A stretch of 49,928 nucleotides of DNA from Clostridium vincentii (GCF_002995745.1 NZ_PVXQ01000024.1:1-49928); one strand, 5' to 3'. Positions 7,029 to 17,084 are shown, counted from the first letter of the stretch. Notes: generated by a model not told the origin, from the letters alone. Program-made: numbers and translations.

Positions 7029-7883
7029 TTAAACTAGTATTTCTTTAGCACTCTGCTTAACTAATGAAATTATCTTTGCATGACCTACTCCATTTGGATG
7101 AACATCATAACTTACATTTCCTAATGTATCTGTATTAGTATAATAATCTTGATTAATTACATCATTTGTATTAAAAGCATTGTATAAATCTATTATGGTA
7201 ACTCCTGTTAAAGTTTTAATATAGTCACTAACATCCTTTTGTGTTGGTACTGTACATATATATAATTCAATACCCTTATTGAATAGATATGTTTTAATTT
7301 CAGCTATCTTTGTGGCATAATCAGATTGATAATTAGTACCTAAGAACATTAAACAATTAGTTGGCTGAATTGAATTTAGATCTTGTTGCATTCTTGTAAA
7401 TGCAGAAGTTAAAGAAGCTCCAGCAACACCACTTATGACACAATCATTAACCCCTAGCCTTTGTTGTATTAAAGAGCTAAAGCCCTCGTTGTAATTTACC
7501 CCAAAGGCTTCTGTTATTGAGTCACCAATAATATATAATTTAGGATATTTCTTAGCATGTAAATATTGAGTAAAAGATAATATCTTTATATCTCCACCTA
7601 CAGCAGCAATTACAGTTTTACCTTGCAAGGTTCCTTGGTCAAAACCATAAGTGTGCAAAGGATAACTAATAAATCCTTTTGGGGTAGCTTCCCTAAATAT
7701 GGTAAAGTATTTAGTGAAGTCAGCATTATGAACTGTTATATTTAATCCTCTACCTATTTTTTCAATCTCAATAGTACAAATATCAATTGAATCTACAGTG
7801 AAGCCCATATCATACTCTTGCAATAAAACAATAGCTTCACCAGTTGCTTTAATAGACTTATAAATTTGTAATTTATTTAACAT
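7029..7883 (-). CDS. SGNH/GDSL hydrolase domain protein
   Basis: 284 residues. The C-terminal half carries the SGNH blocks: IIGDSITEAFG (nucleophile Ser about 122), GVAGAS, FLGTN (block III Asn) and DVHPNGVGH (catalytic Asp/His). The N-terminal 110 residues look like a beta-rich carbohydrate-binding or linker part. SGNH enzymes of this kind deacetylate or de-esterify glycans, and some are phage tail spikes. The ATG has only a weak ribosome site, and the same frame extends upstream through a TAG at 7971-7973 into the next gene. This is therefore probably the C-terminal part of a longer protein split by a nonsense mutation. Confidence 0.7.
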   Translation of the reverse strand: MLNKLQIYKSIKATGEAIVLLQEYDMGFTVDSIDICTIEIEKIGRGLNITVHNADFTKYFTIFREATPKGFISYPLHTYGFDQGTLQGKTVIAAVGGDIKILSFTQYLHAKKYPKLYIIGDSITEAFGVNYNEGFSSLIQQRLGVNDCVISGVAGASLTSAFTRMQQDLNSIQPTNCLMFLGTNYQSDYATKIAEIKTYLFNKGIELYICTVPTQKDVSDYIKTLTGVTIIDLYNAFNTNDVINQDYYTNTDTLGNVSYDVHPNGVGHAKIISLVKQSAKEILV

Positions 7884-7970
7884 TATCCTAAAACACGAAC
7901 CATACTTTGTACATTCATCGGGTAAGGTTATTAATTGTAAAATTGTATTAGTTGTTTTTGTGAATTTAAT

Positions 7971-8780
7971 CTATATACCTCTATTATCTAAATTTAGAGC
8001 ATAATCAGATGTAAGCGTGTTTGTATTAGCTAGTGCTATATTATTTTTCTGCTCAATTATTACTTTATTTTCATATAACTTTTTTAGAGTTTCATATTGA
8101 TTTAAGCTATTGCGTATCAATGCATAATTAGGGATATAATCAGTCGTTGAGATATTATTGGCATGGTTTAAAAATGGGGTTATTGCCGTTCCTTTTTCCA
8201 GCATTGCACCATTACTTTTACTTATAATTGGTATTGATACTACAATGAAGTAACAATTTGAAGGAGTTGTAAAACCATTTACACTTCCTGTTGATATCCC
8301 CGAAATATAAACTTTATTTATATCATAATAACAAATATGAGCACCACTTTCAGCAATCTGAGTAACTCCATTGTAATAACTTAATCTATATCCTGTACTT
8401 GGAATACAAGAGATCAAAGGTGAATAACAGTATGCCGAATTAGCCTGAACTATTCCATCAGAATAATATTTAAAGCCTCCAATAGTAACACTCTTATAAT
8501 CAAAAAGGTTTTTAGGATTCACCTGCAATAATATTGGGAATTGTCCATCTTTATAATGCCTAAAATATTCAATAGAATTATTTTTTATATTGAATTCTCC
8601 CGTTGAATTTATCCCAACTACCGCAACACTACCACCTGTCATGTTAGTCTTAACTTCTTGTGTTAAATCCCTCATTCCAATTTCAGTTGCTATATTCCTT
8701 TTTAATAACAATTGAGCAACTGTATAAGTTGTGTCTGTTTTAGTTGTTTTTAAATCACTTACTTCTGTCGTATTTTTCTC
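7971..8780 (-). pseudogene. N-terminal part of amber-split tail/surface protein
   Basis: An open frame between two TAG codons (8781-8783 and 7971-7973). It begins EKNTTEVSDLKTTKTD and TVAQLLLKRNIATEIGMRD and contains TNMTGGSVAVVG, which are reminiscent of phage tail-fibre or surface-protein leaders. There is no ATG or ribosome site near its start; the only in-frame candidate is a TTG at 8711. The frame is the same as that of the SGNH gene downstream, so 7029-8780 likely derives from one protein of about 580 residues whose CAG codon became TAG. No exact family recognised. Confidence 0.55.
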
Positions 8781-9350
8781 CTATTGCACAACAGCATTTT
8801 GTGCAAGTTCGAATCCCTTAATATTATTACTTCCTTTAGTAGAAACAATTTTTGCTGGTACTCCAGTTATAGTTACGTTTGGTTCTAAAAAATCTTTAGT
8901 AACAACTGCATTTGCCCCTATTCTTATTCCATCCGCTATTTTAACTCCAACAAGAAGCTTTGCTCCTGGCCCGATAAATACATTATCTCCAATTTCTACA
9001 TTTAATGCTATGTTAGTGCCATTATATAACTGGCAATTGCGTCCAACCTTAACTGTATCATTAACAATAATAGTACCATGATGAAATATCGCTAACCCTG
9101 GTCCAAATATGTTAATGGCTATTGTAAAATCTGATTTCATGCCTAAATTATGTAGTAGATATCTACTACATAGTAATCTCATTCTTCTAAAACAAATATT
9201 TTTGCAGTTTGTTAAATATTCAGTTTTTCTCAGTATTCGAACAAATTTCCAAGCTTCATCGCTAAAAAGTCTCGGCTTTCTTCTTTTAATATCCATTGCA
9301 ATTCTATCAGCTTCAAGATAAAGAAGATAATCTTTTTTAGACTGTATCAT
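8781..9350 (-). CDS. Serine O-acetyltransferase-like LbH protein
   Basis: 189 residues from ATG 9350, which matches the family's usual start (MIQSKKDYLLYLEADRIAM) and follows GGTGGGG; a longer frame to 9395 exists. The N-terminal helical part is followed by a left-handed beta-helix (GRNCQLYNGTNIA, IGDNVFIGPGAKLL, IRIGANAVVTKDF, ITGVPAKIV). Members in polysaccharide loci transfer acetyl groups to sugars or serine. The C-terminal tail NNIKGFELAQNAVVQ ends at TAG, beyond which the frame stays open into the tail-type gene. The family call is sound, the substrate unknown. Confidence 0.7.
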   Translation of the reverse strand: MIQSKKDYLLYLEADRIAMDIKRRKPRLFSDEAWKFVRILRKTEYLTNCKNICFRRMRLLCSRYLLHNLGMKSDFTIAINIFGPGLAIFHHGTIIVNDTVKVGRNCQLYNGTNIALNVEIGDNVFIGPGAKLLVGVKIADGIRIGANAVVTKDFLEPNVTITGVPAKIVSTKGSNNIKGFELAQNAVVQ

Positions 9351-9387
9351 TTTATATTTCCCCACCTTTACTCTATAATTTAAACTG

Positions 9388-9880
9388 TTACGCATTTAAC
9401 CCTGCAATATTATTTCCAAAACTATTTACTCCAATTGCAACATACCCACTTAACTTTATCTATCTCTAAATGAGTATCCACTCTTAAACACTTTGCTTTC
9501 TTTTCATCTGACCAAGCTACATTATTGTAAAGAGTAAAAATTGTATCTTGTGCTTCATCATATGCTCCTCATGCCCTATGTTTTGCCTCTTCAAAAACCA
9601 CTGCATATTGCATCTCCTAGCTTAGTTTTAATAATACAATTATCAACTATAAGCTTTTGTTTGTACCACCACCGCCTTGTTGATATGATATTACCACACA
9701 ATTTTCTATTATATTTTTCCTTTTCCAATAGTACCATTTTCCATCTGCCAAAGCTATATATATTCCAGTAGTGCCCTTTGAAAATCTGGATTATAATAAA
9801 GCTAACGTTGCATAAAACCCTTTTGAACTACCACTTACTACACTTGCTAAGTCTACATTTGTCGCTTTTCAGGTCTATTG
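9388..9880 (-). pseudogene. Decayed phage-tail/surface protein remnant
   Basis: Several frames carry matching fragments broken by stops and shifts: GTTGIYIALADGKWYYWKR, VISYQQGGGG, DEAQDTIFTLYNNVAWSDEK and YVAIGVNSFGNNIAGLNA (stop 9388-9390). The NNVAW and VAIGVNSFG pieces look like repetitive tail-fibre or beta-helix proteins. There is no single open frame, so it is non-functional. The end touches the acetyltransferase start. Confidence 0.5.
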
Positions 9881-9891
9881 TTTGTTTATAG

Positions 9892-10245
9892 TTAGTTCGT
9901 ATTTTTTTCATATTGTGTATTATTTTGTACATCAATATTTAAGTTTACAGGTTTTTTATTTATTAACTTTATTATATTTTCACCAACTTTTACGCCCTTA
10001 AGTTCAATGAATTTATACATCAATCCTACTAAGAAATATGTAAGTATTACTGTCATTAAATACAATAAAATTAAGTTTCTTTGATATGTATTCTAAAATA
10101 TAAAAAGCAAATATAACATGTAGCAAATAACAAGAGTATGAACGGGTACCTATTTTTACTAATAATTTGTTCTTGAATATATTATAGTTTTAAAGTATCG
10201 CAAATATAAAAACAAACGATAACGCTGAAATAAATGTCCTTAGCC
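9892..10245 (-). pseudogene. Second acyltransferase family 3 remnant (C-terminal part)
   Basis: One frame gives KNKLLVKIGTRSYSCYLLHV, a typical late membrane helix of acyltransferase 3 proteins. After a frame change come LILLYLMTVILTYFLVGLMY and KFIELKGVKVGENIIKLINK, the usual C-terminal helix and tail, ending at TAA 9892-9894. The N-terminal two thirds are missing. Together with 5798-6807 this shows that two O-acyltransferases were lost from this region. Confidence 0.6.
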
Positions 10246-10308
10246 CTTTGGAATTTAGCTATTTAATTCAATTTATATCATTTCCACTGTCTAATGACAG
10301 GGTACAGT

Positions 10309-10605
10309 TCATTTTTTTATGGTGCCATAACTACCTGAATATCTATAATATCTAACTAAGTCATGATATATTCTTTTTGTTTTAATGCCCTTATTTATTT
10401 CAACATTTATGTGCTCTTTGTATGGATCTACAATAGATTCCCGTTTTTTCGTCGTTTCAGTAGAATCTTTTTTAATGAGTTTATCTCTTACGGTCTTACT
10501 ATTTGGGATTGCTCTATCGTTTTTAATAGTGAAATGATTTTTAACGACAAGAAAACTACCAAAATGAATTTCGGTGGTTTCCTCTAGCTGCCGCCAAGTT
10601 TTTTT
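10309..10605 (-). pseudogene. IS21-type (IstA-like) transposase fragment
   Basis: An open frame of about 96 codons without a proper start: NHFTIKNDRAIPNSKTVRDK, then ESIVDPYKEHINVEINKG and GSYGTIKK. The DPYK..I...L..G ... YSGSY pattern is the linker after the helix-turn-helix in IS21 IstA and related transposases. The N-terminal recognition helix and the whole DDE domain are missing. A relic of a past insertion. Confidence 0.5.
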
Positions 10606-10609
10606 GTTT

Positions 10610-10857
10610 AGTCTTTTCAGAATTCTAGAACTTTTCCGTCCAACTTAACTTCTAATAAATCCACATCAACTATCTCATTTTGCCAAGCTATCGCTTCATT
10701 CCATTAACTTTTACTCTAATTGAATGCTTATCTGGTCATTTTTGAGATCTCTAAGGTGTCAGTGGGGTACAAACGTCTCCCTTTGCTAACAGTATTTTTG
10801 TGTAATCTAGTACCGATACTCTAATTGATGGAAACTACTAAGAATATAGATAGGTGT
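10610..10857. other. Unassigned sequence between IS relic and capsule locus
   Basis: No intact gene. The minus strand has short peptide-like pieces (NEAIAWQNEIVDVDLLEVKL) with many stops, consistent with more decayed surface or tail protein, but not enough to name. Confidence 0.3.
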
Positions 10858-11700
10858 CTACTCTTTAGGGTTCACTCCAAGTATGCTCTGTATTTTATTA
10901 TTATCTCCCCATACAGCTAATGAATCATATTTTCTATCAGGAAATGCACCATATTGTAATTTTATTTTAAAATTATTTTTTTCAATAAATTCTTCAACCT
11001 TTTCTGCAAGTGAAATTGGGTTTCCAGAGCAGCAATTAATTATACCACCGACTTCGGTTTGTGTAGATGCAGCAACTATTTGCTCTGATAACTCTTCAAC
11101 GCTTATAAAATCATATTTATTTTTACCAGTAGTAAATGGGAATTTCTCTTTGCCTTCCATTTCCATTTTAGTTATTTTAGAAAATATAGAGTTGCTTTTT
11201 AAATCATCACCAGTTATATAGTATGCTCTTAACCATTGTAAAACTATATTGTTATCTTTTATCATCAACTCAATAGCCTGCCTTAGACTATTCTTAGCTA
11301 TACCATATAATGAAGAAGGGTTAGTTGGTGAATTTTCATCAATAGGTCCTTCCCAATATCCAACCTCATGCATTGTACCCATAACAGATAAATGCTTCAG
11401 TCCTCCAGTAATCATATTTTTCAAAAATGTATAATGATTATTTAAATCTTCAATATGAGTTTCTGAATTATGAACAAAGCCGTTTCTCCATGCCATATGT
11501 ATACATATGTCTGGTTTTCCCAGTTTATCATATATATCTTCATCTCCATTAAATATGGGTGTATATATTTTATTAGCTCTTTCATCTACTCCGTCAAATC
11601 TAAAATCACAAGCATCCACATTATATCCACAATTTAGTAACGTTTTTACAATATGTCGCCCAATATATCCATTGGCACCTGTAACTAATATTTTTTTCAT
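10858..11700 (-). CDS. NAD(P)-dependent SDR, nucleotide-sugar reductase/epimerase
   Basis: 280 residues, an extended-SDR fold: GANGYIGRH dinucleotide motif at residues 8-16, and YGIAKNSLR giving the catalytic YxxxK. The active-site region VMGTMHEVGY is like that of dTDP-6-deoxy-hexose 4-ketoreductases rather than GalE. It likely acts on an NDP-4-keto-deoxy sugar, but the substrate is not fixed by sequence. AAGGAG lies before the ATG. It is separated from galE by about 210 bp of AT-rich DNA and is the last intact gene of the capsule cluster before the decayed region. Confidence 0.7.
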   Translation of the reverse strand: MKKILVTGANGYIGRHIVKTLLNCGYNVDACDFRFDGVDERANKIYTPIFNGDEDIYDKLGKPDICIHMAWRNGFVHNSETHIEDLNNHYTFLKNMITGGLKHLSVMGTMHEVGYWEGPIDENSPTNPSSLYGIAKNSLRQAIELMIKDNNIVLQWLRAYYITGDDLKSNSIFSKITKMEMEGKEKFPFTTGKNKYDFISVEELSEQIVAASTQTEVGGIINCCSGNPISLAEKVEEFIEKNNFKIKLQYGAFPDRKYDSLAVWGDNNKIQSILGVNPKE

Positions 11701-11910
11701 ATATCCTTACTCCTTCTATCTTATTTAAAATAATATATAACTGTGATTTTTTACACTACTACTAACTTTATTAGTATTTAATTAACTATTGAAAAACAAA
11801 CATATTAGAATACAAATAATTCAACTTAAAAATAATAAGTTGAAAATTTTCTCATAGACACAAAGCTAATTTAATATCATTATCTTAAATCAACAGTAAC
11901 ACTTCACACC

Positions 11911-12921
11911 TTAGTTCTCATCTTTTCTTCCAAGAGACTCCTTCTCAAACCGCCATGCATCCCTGCACATTGCTAGCAAATCTCGTTTAGCTACACATTG
12001 TAGTTCAATGGACGCTTTGGAAGTATCAGCATAGCAGGCGGCAATATCGCCAGGTCTCCTTTCTACGACTTCATAAGGTACTTCAATAGCATTTGCCTCT
12101 TCAAAGGCCTTTACTAATTGCAATACTGATGTACCTTGACCAGTTCCTAAGTTATAAATATGTACCCCTTCAGTAAGATTATTTAGTGCTGCCACATGTC
12201 CTTCAGCAAGGTCCATAACATGAATATAATCTCTAACTCCAGTACCATCAACTGTTGGATAGTCATTTCCAAAAATACGGAGTTTCTTAAGTTCTCCTTT
12301 TGCAACCTTAGTGATATACGGCATCAAATTGTTAGGGGTACCATTAGGGGCTTCACCAATTAATCCGCACTCATGAGCTCCCACAGGATTAAAATACCGA
12401 AGAAGTACCACAGCCCAGTCTGGATTTGCTTTGGCAATATCTGTAAGAATTCGTTCACTCATAGCTTTAGTTTCTCCATAGGGGTTAGTGGTAGGCATAA
12501 GTTTTATAGTCTCAACAAAAGGTACAGTATTATCTCCATACACAGTAGCTGAAGAGCTAAAAACAAAATTTTTAACACCATACTTTCTGCAGGCTTTCGA
12601 TAATACCATTGTAGAAACTAAATTATTATAGTAATATTCCAAAGGCTTCTCTACAGACTCTCCTACTGCTTTAAGACCAGCAAAATGAATAATTCCATCA
12701 ATTAGGTTATCGGAGAAGATCGTATCCAAAGCTTTCTCATTAGTCACGTCTATCTGATAGAAAGTAATTTCTTTATTCGTTATCTGTTTTATTTTATCTA
12801 TAGTCTCAGCCTTACTGTTGCAAAGATTATCTGCAACAATAACTGTGTGTCCCGCTTCAAGCAACGCAACGCATGTATGTGAGCCTATATATCCGGCACC
12901 TCCGGTAACTAATATGTTCAT
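11911..12921 (-). CDS. galE: UDP-glucose 4-epimerase
   Basis: 336 residues, the normal length. [13 protein letters not shown] motif at the start, SSSATVYGD with the catalytic Ser, NPYGETK (YxxxK), RYFNPVGAH, and VRDYIHVMDLAEGH are all GalE hallmarks. It interconverts UDP-Glc and UDP-Gal in the cytoplasm. AAAGGAG precedes the ATG. It lies 39 bp after the UDP-glucuronate epimerase and is probably co-transcribed. A second galE at 41592 is divergent in sequence and sits outside the capsule locus. Confidence 0.92.
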   Translation of the reverse strand: MNILVTGGAGYIGSHTCVALLEAGHTVIVADNLCNSKAETIDKIKQITNKEITFYQIDVTNEKALDTIFSDNLIDGIIHFAGLKAVGESVEKPLEYYYNNLVSTMVLSKACRKYGVKNFVFSSSATVYGDNTVPFVETIKLMPTTNPYGETKAMSERILTDIAKANPDWAVVLLRYFNPVGAHECGLIGEAPNGTPNNLMPYITKVAKGELKKLRIFGNDYPTVDGTGVRDYIHVMDLAEGHVAALNNLTEGVHIYNLGTGQGTSVLQLVKAFEEANAIEVPYEVVERRPGDIAACYADTSKASIELQCVAKRDLLAMCRDAWRFEKESLGRKDEN

Positions 12922-12960
12922 ATACTTTATTTCTCCTTTCGCTGAGTATTAATACTGCCT

Positions 12961-13986
12961 TTATTCCATCCCATAATACTCCACATACCAATCCGCAAAC
13001 TTCTGAAGCCCTTCCTCAATGGATATGGATGGTTTAAAGCCTACAGCTTCTTGCAGTAAGTCCGTTGATGCATAGGTTGCAGGTACATCCCCTGGTTTCA
13101 TAGGTTCAAATACCTTGTCAAAGACTACCTTTCTCCCAGTAGCCTTGCTTAATGTATTTTCCAAAGTTTCTATAAATGTCATCAACCTTTCAGGACTGTT
13201 GTTTCCAATGTTAAATACTTTATTAGGAATTTCTTCCACAGGAGGATTACTAAGGAGTCTTTCAATTCCCTCTACAATATCATCTACGTATGTAAAATCT
13301 CTGTATAGGTCATGTTTAAAATCCCCATTGTTAAATATCTTAATGGGTTTCCCTGCAAAATACTTATTTGTAAAACCAAAATACGCCATATCCGGTCTTC
13401 CCATAGGACCATAAACTGTAAAGAACCTAAGTCCTGTAGCTGGAATATTATAAAGATGGCTATAGGTATGAGCCATCAGTTCATTAGATTTTTTAGTGGC
13501 TGCATAAAGAGATACGGGATGGTCCACAAAATCTGATTCTTCGAAGGGTACTTTTTTATTTGAACCATAAACAGAACTAGAGGATGCATACACAAGGTGA
13601 TCTACGGGATAAAATCTACAGGCTTCAAGGATGTTAAAGAAACCGATGATATTACTTTGTATATATACATCTGGATTCTCTATGGAATACCTAACACCAG
13701 CTTGGGCTGCTAAATTTACCACAATATGAGGCTTGTACTCTTCAAAAATCTTCATCATCATAACTTTATCTGAGATATCTCCTTTAATGAAAGTAAACTT
13801 TTCAAATGGTTTAAGTAGTTCCAAACGAGCATACTTAAGATTCACATCATAATAATCATTTATATTATCAATCCCAATCACCTTACAGCCCTGTTCCAAG
13901 AGCTTCTTGGATAGATAATATCCTATGAACCCTGCTGCTCCGGTAATTAGATAATTTTTACTTGTATCTAAATGTTTATAACTCAA
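12961..13986 (-). CDS. UDP-glucuronate 4-epimerase-like SDR
   Basis: 341 residues. GAAGFIGYYLSKKL, the DNINDYYDVNLKYARL segment, SSSSVYG, SLYAATKKSNE (YxxxK) and RFFTVYGPMGRPDMA are characteristic of the CapI/LpsL UDP-GlcA 4-epimerase group. Product UDP-galacturonate. The start is TTG behind GGAGG. It follows ugd by 28 bp, so UDP-Glc can be oxidised then epimerised by adjacent gene products. The C-terminus FADWYVEYYGME is intact. Confidence 0.85.
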   Translation of the reverse strand: MSYKHLDTSKNYLITGAAGFIGYYLSKKLLEQGCKVIGIDNINDYYDVNLKYARLELLKPFEKFTFIKGDISDKVMMMKIFEEYKPHIVVNLAAQAGVRYSIENPDVYIQSNIIGFFNILEACRFYPVDHLVYASSSSVYGSNKKVPFEESDFVDHPVSLYAATKKSNELMAHTYSHLYNIPATGLRFFTVYGPMGRPDMAYFGFTNKYFAGKPIKIFNNGDFKHDLYRDFTYVDDIVEGIERLLSNPPVEEIPNKVFNIGNNSPERLMTFIETLENTLSKATGRKVVFDKVFEPMKPGDVPATYASTDLLQEAVGFKPSISIEEGLQKFADWYVEYYGME

Positions 13987-14014
13987 TTTCCTGCCTCCTT
14001 TAAAATAGATGTCC

Positions 14015-15397
14015 TTATCTTCCGATAGAATAATACTCTACCCCTGATTTTTTCATCTCTTCTATTCCATATAAATTTCTTCCATCGTAGACCAAAGGTG
14101 TTCTCATAAGCTTTGTGTAATCCTCTGGTTTCATATCTTTAATCTCACCCCACTCGGTAAATATAAAGCAGACATTAGCTTCTTTTAAAGCTTCTTCTAT
14201 ATTATCAACATACTTTATACTTCCTTGTCCATTTTTACCTTCTGGGTATAGTCTTCTAAAATTCTCCTTTCCTACAGGATCATAAGCATAAACTTCTGCC
14301 CCTTGCTCCAATATTAAAGGTACATTTTCAAGAGATGGTGCCTCTCTTAAATCGTCTGTTCCTGGTTTAAATGTAAGTCCGAGAACTGCTACTTTTAGAC
14401 CATTAAATGTAATAAGACGTCTGCAAGCTTTCTTATATAACATGGTCTTTTGATCTTTATTTACATCAATGGCAGCTTTAATTGTTCTAAGCTCATAACC
14501 ATTTTGTCTTGCAATATATTCAAGAGCTTTTGTATCCTTAGGAAAACATGAACCACCATAACCGATACCCGCATTTAAAAAATTTCTTCCAATACGCTCA
14601 TCAAAGCTCATGCCTTTAGCTACATCTTGAATATTAGCACCTATTAACTCGCAAAGGTTAGCGATATCATTCATATAAGATATTTTAAGTGCAAGAAAGT
14701 CATTTGATGCATACTTTATCATCTCTGCTGACCTTCTAGTAACAGATACTATAGGAAGATTAAAAGGCTTATATATTTTCTTTAGTATATCTTCTGCCCA
14801 TTTGCTTTCAGTTCCTATAATTATTCTTGCAGCATGAAGGGTATCATGAACTGCTGTTCCTTGAGCTAAAAATTCAGGGTTAGATGCAACTTCTACTCTA
14901 ATCTTTTTACCAGCACCACTTCCGTTTCCTGTACAAACTTCCCCATCATGTGGCAGAAAATCTTTTATAAACTGCTCCACTTTGTCGTTGGTACCCACAG
15001 GCACTGTGGATTTTACCACCACGAGACAGTCCTTTTCTATTGTTTCAGCTATCTGCCTTGCAACGGTTGCTATATAACTTAGATTGGCAGAACCATCTGG
15101 CTGCTCTGGAGTTCCAACTCCTATAAAGATAGCATCGGCTTCTTTGTAGGCTGATATGTAATCAGTAGTGTACTGAAGCCTACCTGCTGCATAATTCTTC
15201 TGCATCAAGACTTCCAAATCGGCTTCATAAATTGGAGAGATACCATCTTTCATTAGATTTACTTTATTTTCATCAATATCTACGCAAATAACCTGATGCC
15301 CCGCTTCGGCAAAACATACGCCTGCCACTAGGCCAACATAACCAGTTCCTGCTACTGCTATTTTAAACGAGTTAGTACAAATATTTTGAGTGCTCAT
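14015..15397 (-). CDS. ugd: UDP-glucose 6-dehydrogenase
   Basis: 460 residues from ATG 15397, chosen because GGAGG lies 7 nt upstream; an in-frame extension to 15463 has no such site. FKIAVAGTGYVGLVAGVCFA is the NAD-binding start; ASNPEFLAQGTAVHD, SFDERIGRNFL and the catalytic-Cys motif GGSCFPKDT define the family; LGLTFKPGTDDLREAPS begins the C-terminal domain. It oxidises UDP-Glc to UDP-GlcA for the uronic acids of the polysaccharide. Next to the UDP-GlcA epimerase in the same transcript. Confidence 0.93.
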   Translation of the reverse strand: MSTQNICTNSFKIAVAGTGYVGLVAGVCFAEAGHQVICVDIDENKVNLMKDGISPIYEADLEVLMQKNYAAGRLQYTTDYISAYKEADAIFIGVGTPEQPDGSANLSYIATVARQIAETIEKDCLVVVKSTVPVGTNDKVEQFIKDFLPHDGEVCTGNGSGAGKKIRVEVASNPEFLAQGTAVHDTLHAARIIIGTESKWAEDILKKIYKPFNLPIVSVTRRSAEMIKYASNDFLALKISYMNDIANLCELIGANIQDVAKGMSFDERIGRNFLNAGIGYGGSCFPKDTKALEYIARQNGYELRTIKAAIDVNKDQKTMLYKKACRRLITFNGLKVAVLGLTFKPGTDDLREAPSLENVPLILEQGAEVYAYDPVGKENFRRLYPEGKNGQGSIKYVDNIEEALKEANVCFIFTEWGEIKDMKPEDYTKLMRTPLVYDGRNLYGIEEMKKSGVEYYSIGR

Positions 15398-15492
15398 ATT
15401 CTTTCCTCCTTGCTTGTATTTATTAATCATTCTGTATACAACCCTTCTATAATTACTTACCATAGATTTTCGTCATAATCTCCTATTACGGT

Positions 15493-16074
15493 CTAAACAT
15501 TTACCCATATACCAATTTCAAAATTCCATATCTTAATTACCTTAGCTGGATTTCCAACAGCAATACAATAATCTGGGATATCTTTTGTAACCACTGAACC
15601 TGCGCCAATTATGACTTTATTACCAATGCTAACTCCTGGAAGAACACATACCTTCTCACCAATCCAAACTCCATTACCAATAGTTATATCTTTCACAATT
15701 AATGGTTGATCAAGATAATTATCAATTAATGGATTAATTCCATGATTCTCATTACATATAAACACATCGCTTGCTATGAGAACATTGTCGCCAATATTTA
15801 TTTTCCCTGCACATTGGATAGTCAAATTTCTTGTGGCGCTAAATTTTTTTCCAATATTCAGCTCTATAGGGGTAGATATTCCTTTCCCTTGATAGCTATC
15901 CCATACTAATAATCGGCTATTGGCTCCAATACCTACATCTTTACCAAAAGTAATATATTGCTTGTTCTGAAATATGCATGATTCATGTATGTACCCTCCA
16001 TCTATGGCTTTAAACCCATTATAAACATTATGATGCATTATTGTTTTAATACGTCTAATTGCCTTTTTTATCAT
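15493..16074 (-). CDS. LbH acyltransferase, sugar O-acetyltransferase
   Basis: 193 residues with hexapeptide repeats ([62 protein letters not shown]). CNENHG carries the catalytic His of the galactoside/CatB acetyltransferase type, and the C-terminus closes with [10 protein letters not shown]. It likely uses acetyl-CoA to decorate a sugar of the repeat unit. GGAGG lies 7 nt before the ATG. Located between ugd and a glycosyltransferase in the capsule operon. Confidence 0.8.
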   Translation of the reverse strand: MIKKAIRRIKTIMHHNVYNGFKAIDGGYIHESCIFQNKQYITFGKDVGIGANSRLLVWDSYQGKGISTPIELNIGKKFSATRNLTIQCAGKINIGDNVLIASDVFICNENHGINPLIDNYLDQPLIVKDITIGNGVWIGEKVCVLPGVSIGNKVIIGAGSVVTKDIPDYCIAVGNPAKVIKIWNFEIGIWVNV

Positions 16075-16154
16075 ATCTTTTCCTCCATCATGAATATTGC
16101 CTAAATGTGTAGATGATTTTTAGAAACCAATAAATTTATTCTCACTATGTTATC

Positions 16155-17084
16155 TTAATTGTCTAGAAACCTTTTAATCCATCCCTCATAATCATAGCTA
16201 TCTATAATACTCTGCTCAATTTCAACATATGGTGTATTTAAAAAATTATATAGACTTTCAAAATTAATATCATTAATATTATTTGATATAACAAAAATAT
16301 TGTTCTGGTTGTAAAAATCATAATTCTTTATGTCCTCACTATTCGTTACCATTTTTTTTCTAAAGAATATTGATTCCATACTTCTTTGAGTTAATGCTAT
16401 CTGTCCTGGTCTAACAATATCCAATATAGCTTTACTTCTAGAAACCATATCTAAGTATGTTGCATAATCAACATATTGGATTGACATGTGTTGATCAAGT
16501 TCATCATTATTAGATCTTCTTTGATTTTTAACAATATGAAACTTACACTTCATATTATTTACTAACATTTTCTCTTTCAATTCGACTAGATATTCACCTC
16601 TATTTTTCTCTATACCCACGAAAATAATATCCCAATCAATAGTTTTTAAAGGCAGATTCATTCTCTTAGTAAAAAAAAGACTATTATATCGTAAATTATA
16701 TTTTTTACAATCATTCTTGTCGGTTGTCCAGATATGGTTATGTTCTGAAAATTTTTCAAGTAATACCTTATTATTGTCATCAACTATATTCCAATAGTAC
16801 AAATGTACTTTGCAATGTTTATTAACATTTCTAATATAGCTTTCGATTTGTTTGTTATATCCCCACTCAAATAATACAACTATATCAGCATCTTTAATTT
16901 CGTTCTTCCAATCACCATAAAATAATTGTACTATAGGTAGATTAAATCTAAAAGAGATATGAAAAATCAACCTCAAGAGCTTGTTCCGTGGAATATTAAA
17001 CGCTTTAAATATTATTGAGCTAAGTTTGGGGAAAAAATATAAACTTGGGTCCCAAAAAATTACAACTGATTTTTGACTTTTCAT
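16155..17084 (-). CDS. Glycosyltransferase, CgeB-like
   Basis: About 309 residues; ATG 17084 is preferred (GGAG, 7 nt), with a TTG two codons upstream. The middle shows IIFVGIEKNRGEYLVELKE (start of a GT-B C-terminal Rossmann fold), and RPGQIALTQRSMESIFFRKK resembles the donor-binding loop of CgeB/GT4-like enzymes. It shares its layout with the gene at 23983-25014 (weak similarity). No signal peptide. Probably adds one sugar of the repeat unit; donor and linkage unknown. Confidence 0.6.
   Translation of the reverse strand: MKSQKSVVIFWDPSLYFFPKLSSIIFKAFNIPRNKLLRLIFHISFRFNLPIVQLFYGDWKNEIKDADIVVLFEWGYNKQIESYIRNVNKHCKVHLYYWNIVDDNNKVLLEKFSEHNHIWTTDKNDCKKYNLRYNSLFFTKRMNLPLKTIDWDIIFVGIEKNRGEYLVELKEKMLVNNMKCKFHIVKNQRRSNNDELDQHMSIQYVDYATYLDMVSRSKAILDIVRPGQIALTQRSMESIFFRKKMVTNSEDIKNYDFYNQNNIFVISNNINDINFESLYNFLNTPYVEIEQSIIDSYDYEGWIKRFLDN

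Noticed and set aside
7029..9350. Genome-wide reassignment of TAG
   Set aside because: Several intact genes (for example the SDR at 10858) end normally at TAG; local nonsense mutation is simpler.
10363..10587. Plus-strand 74-codon frame
   Set aside because: It is antisense to the IS21-type transposase remnant, which has the recognisable motifs.
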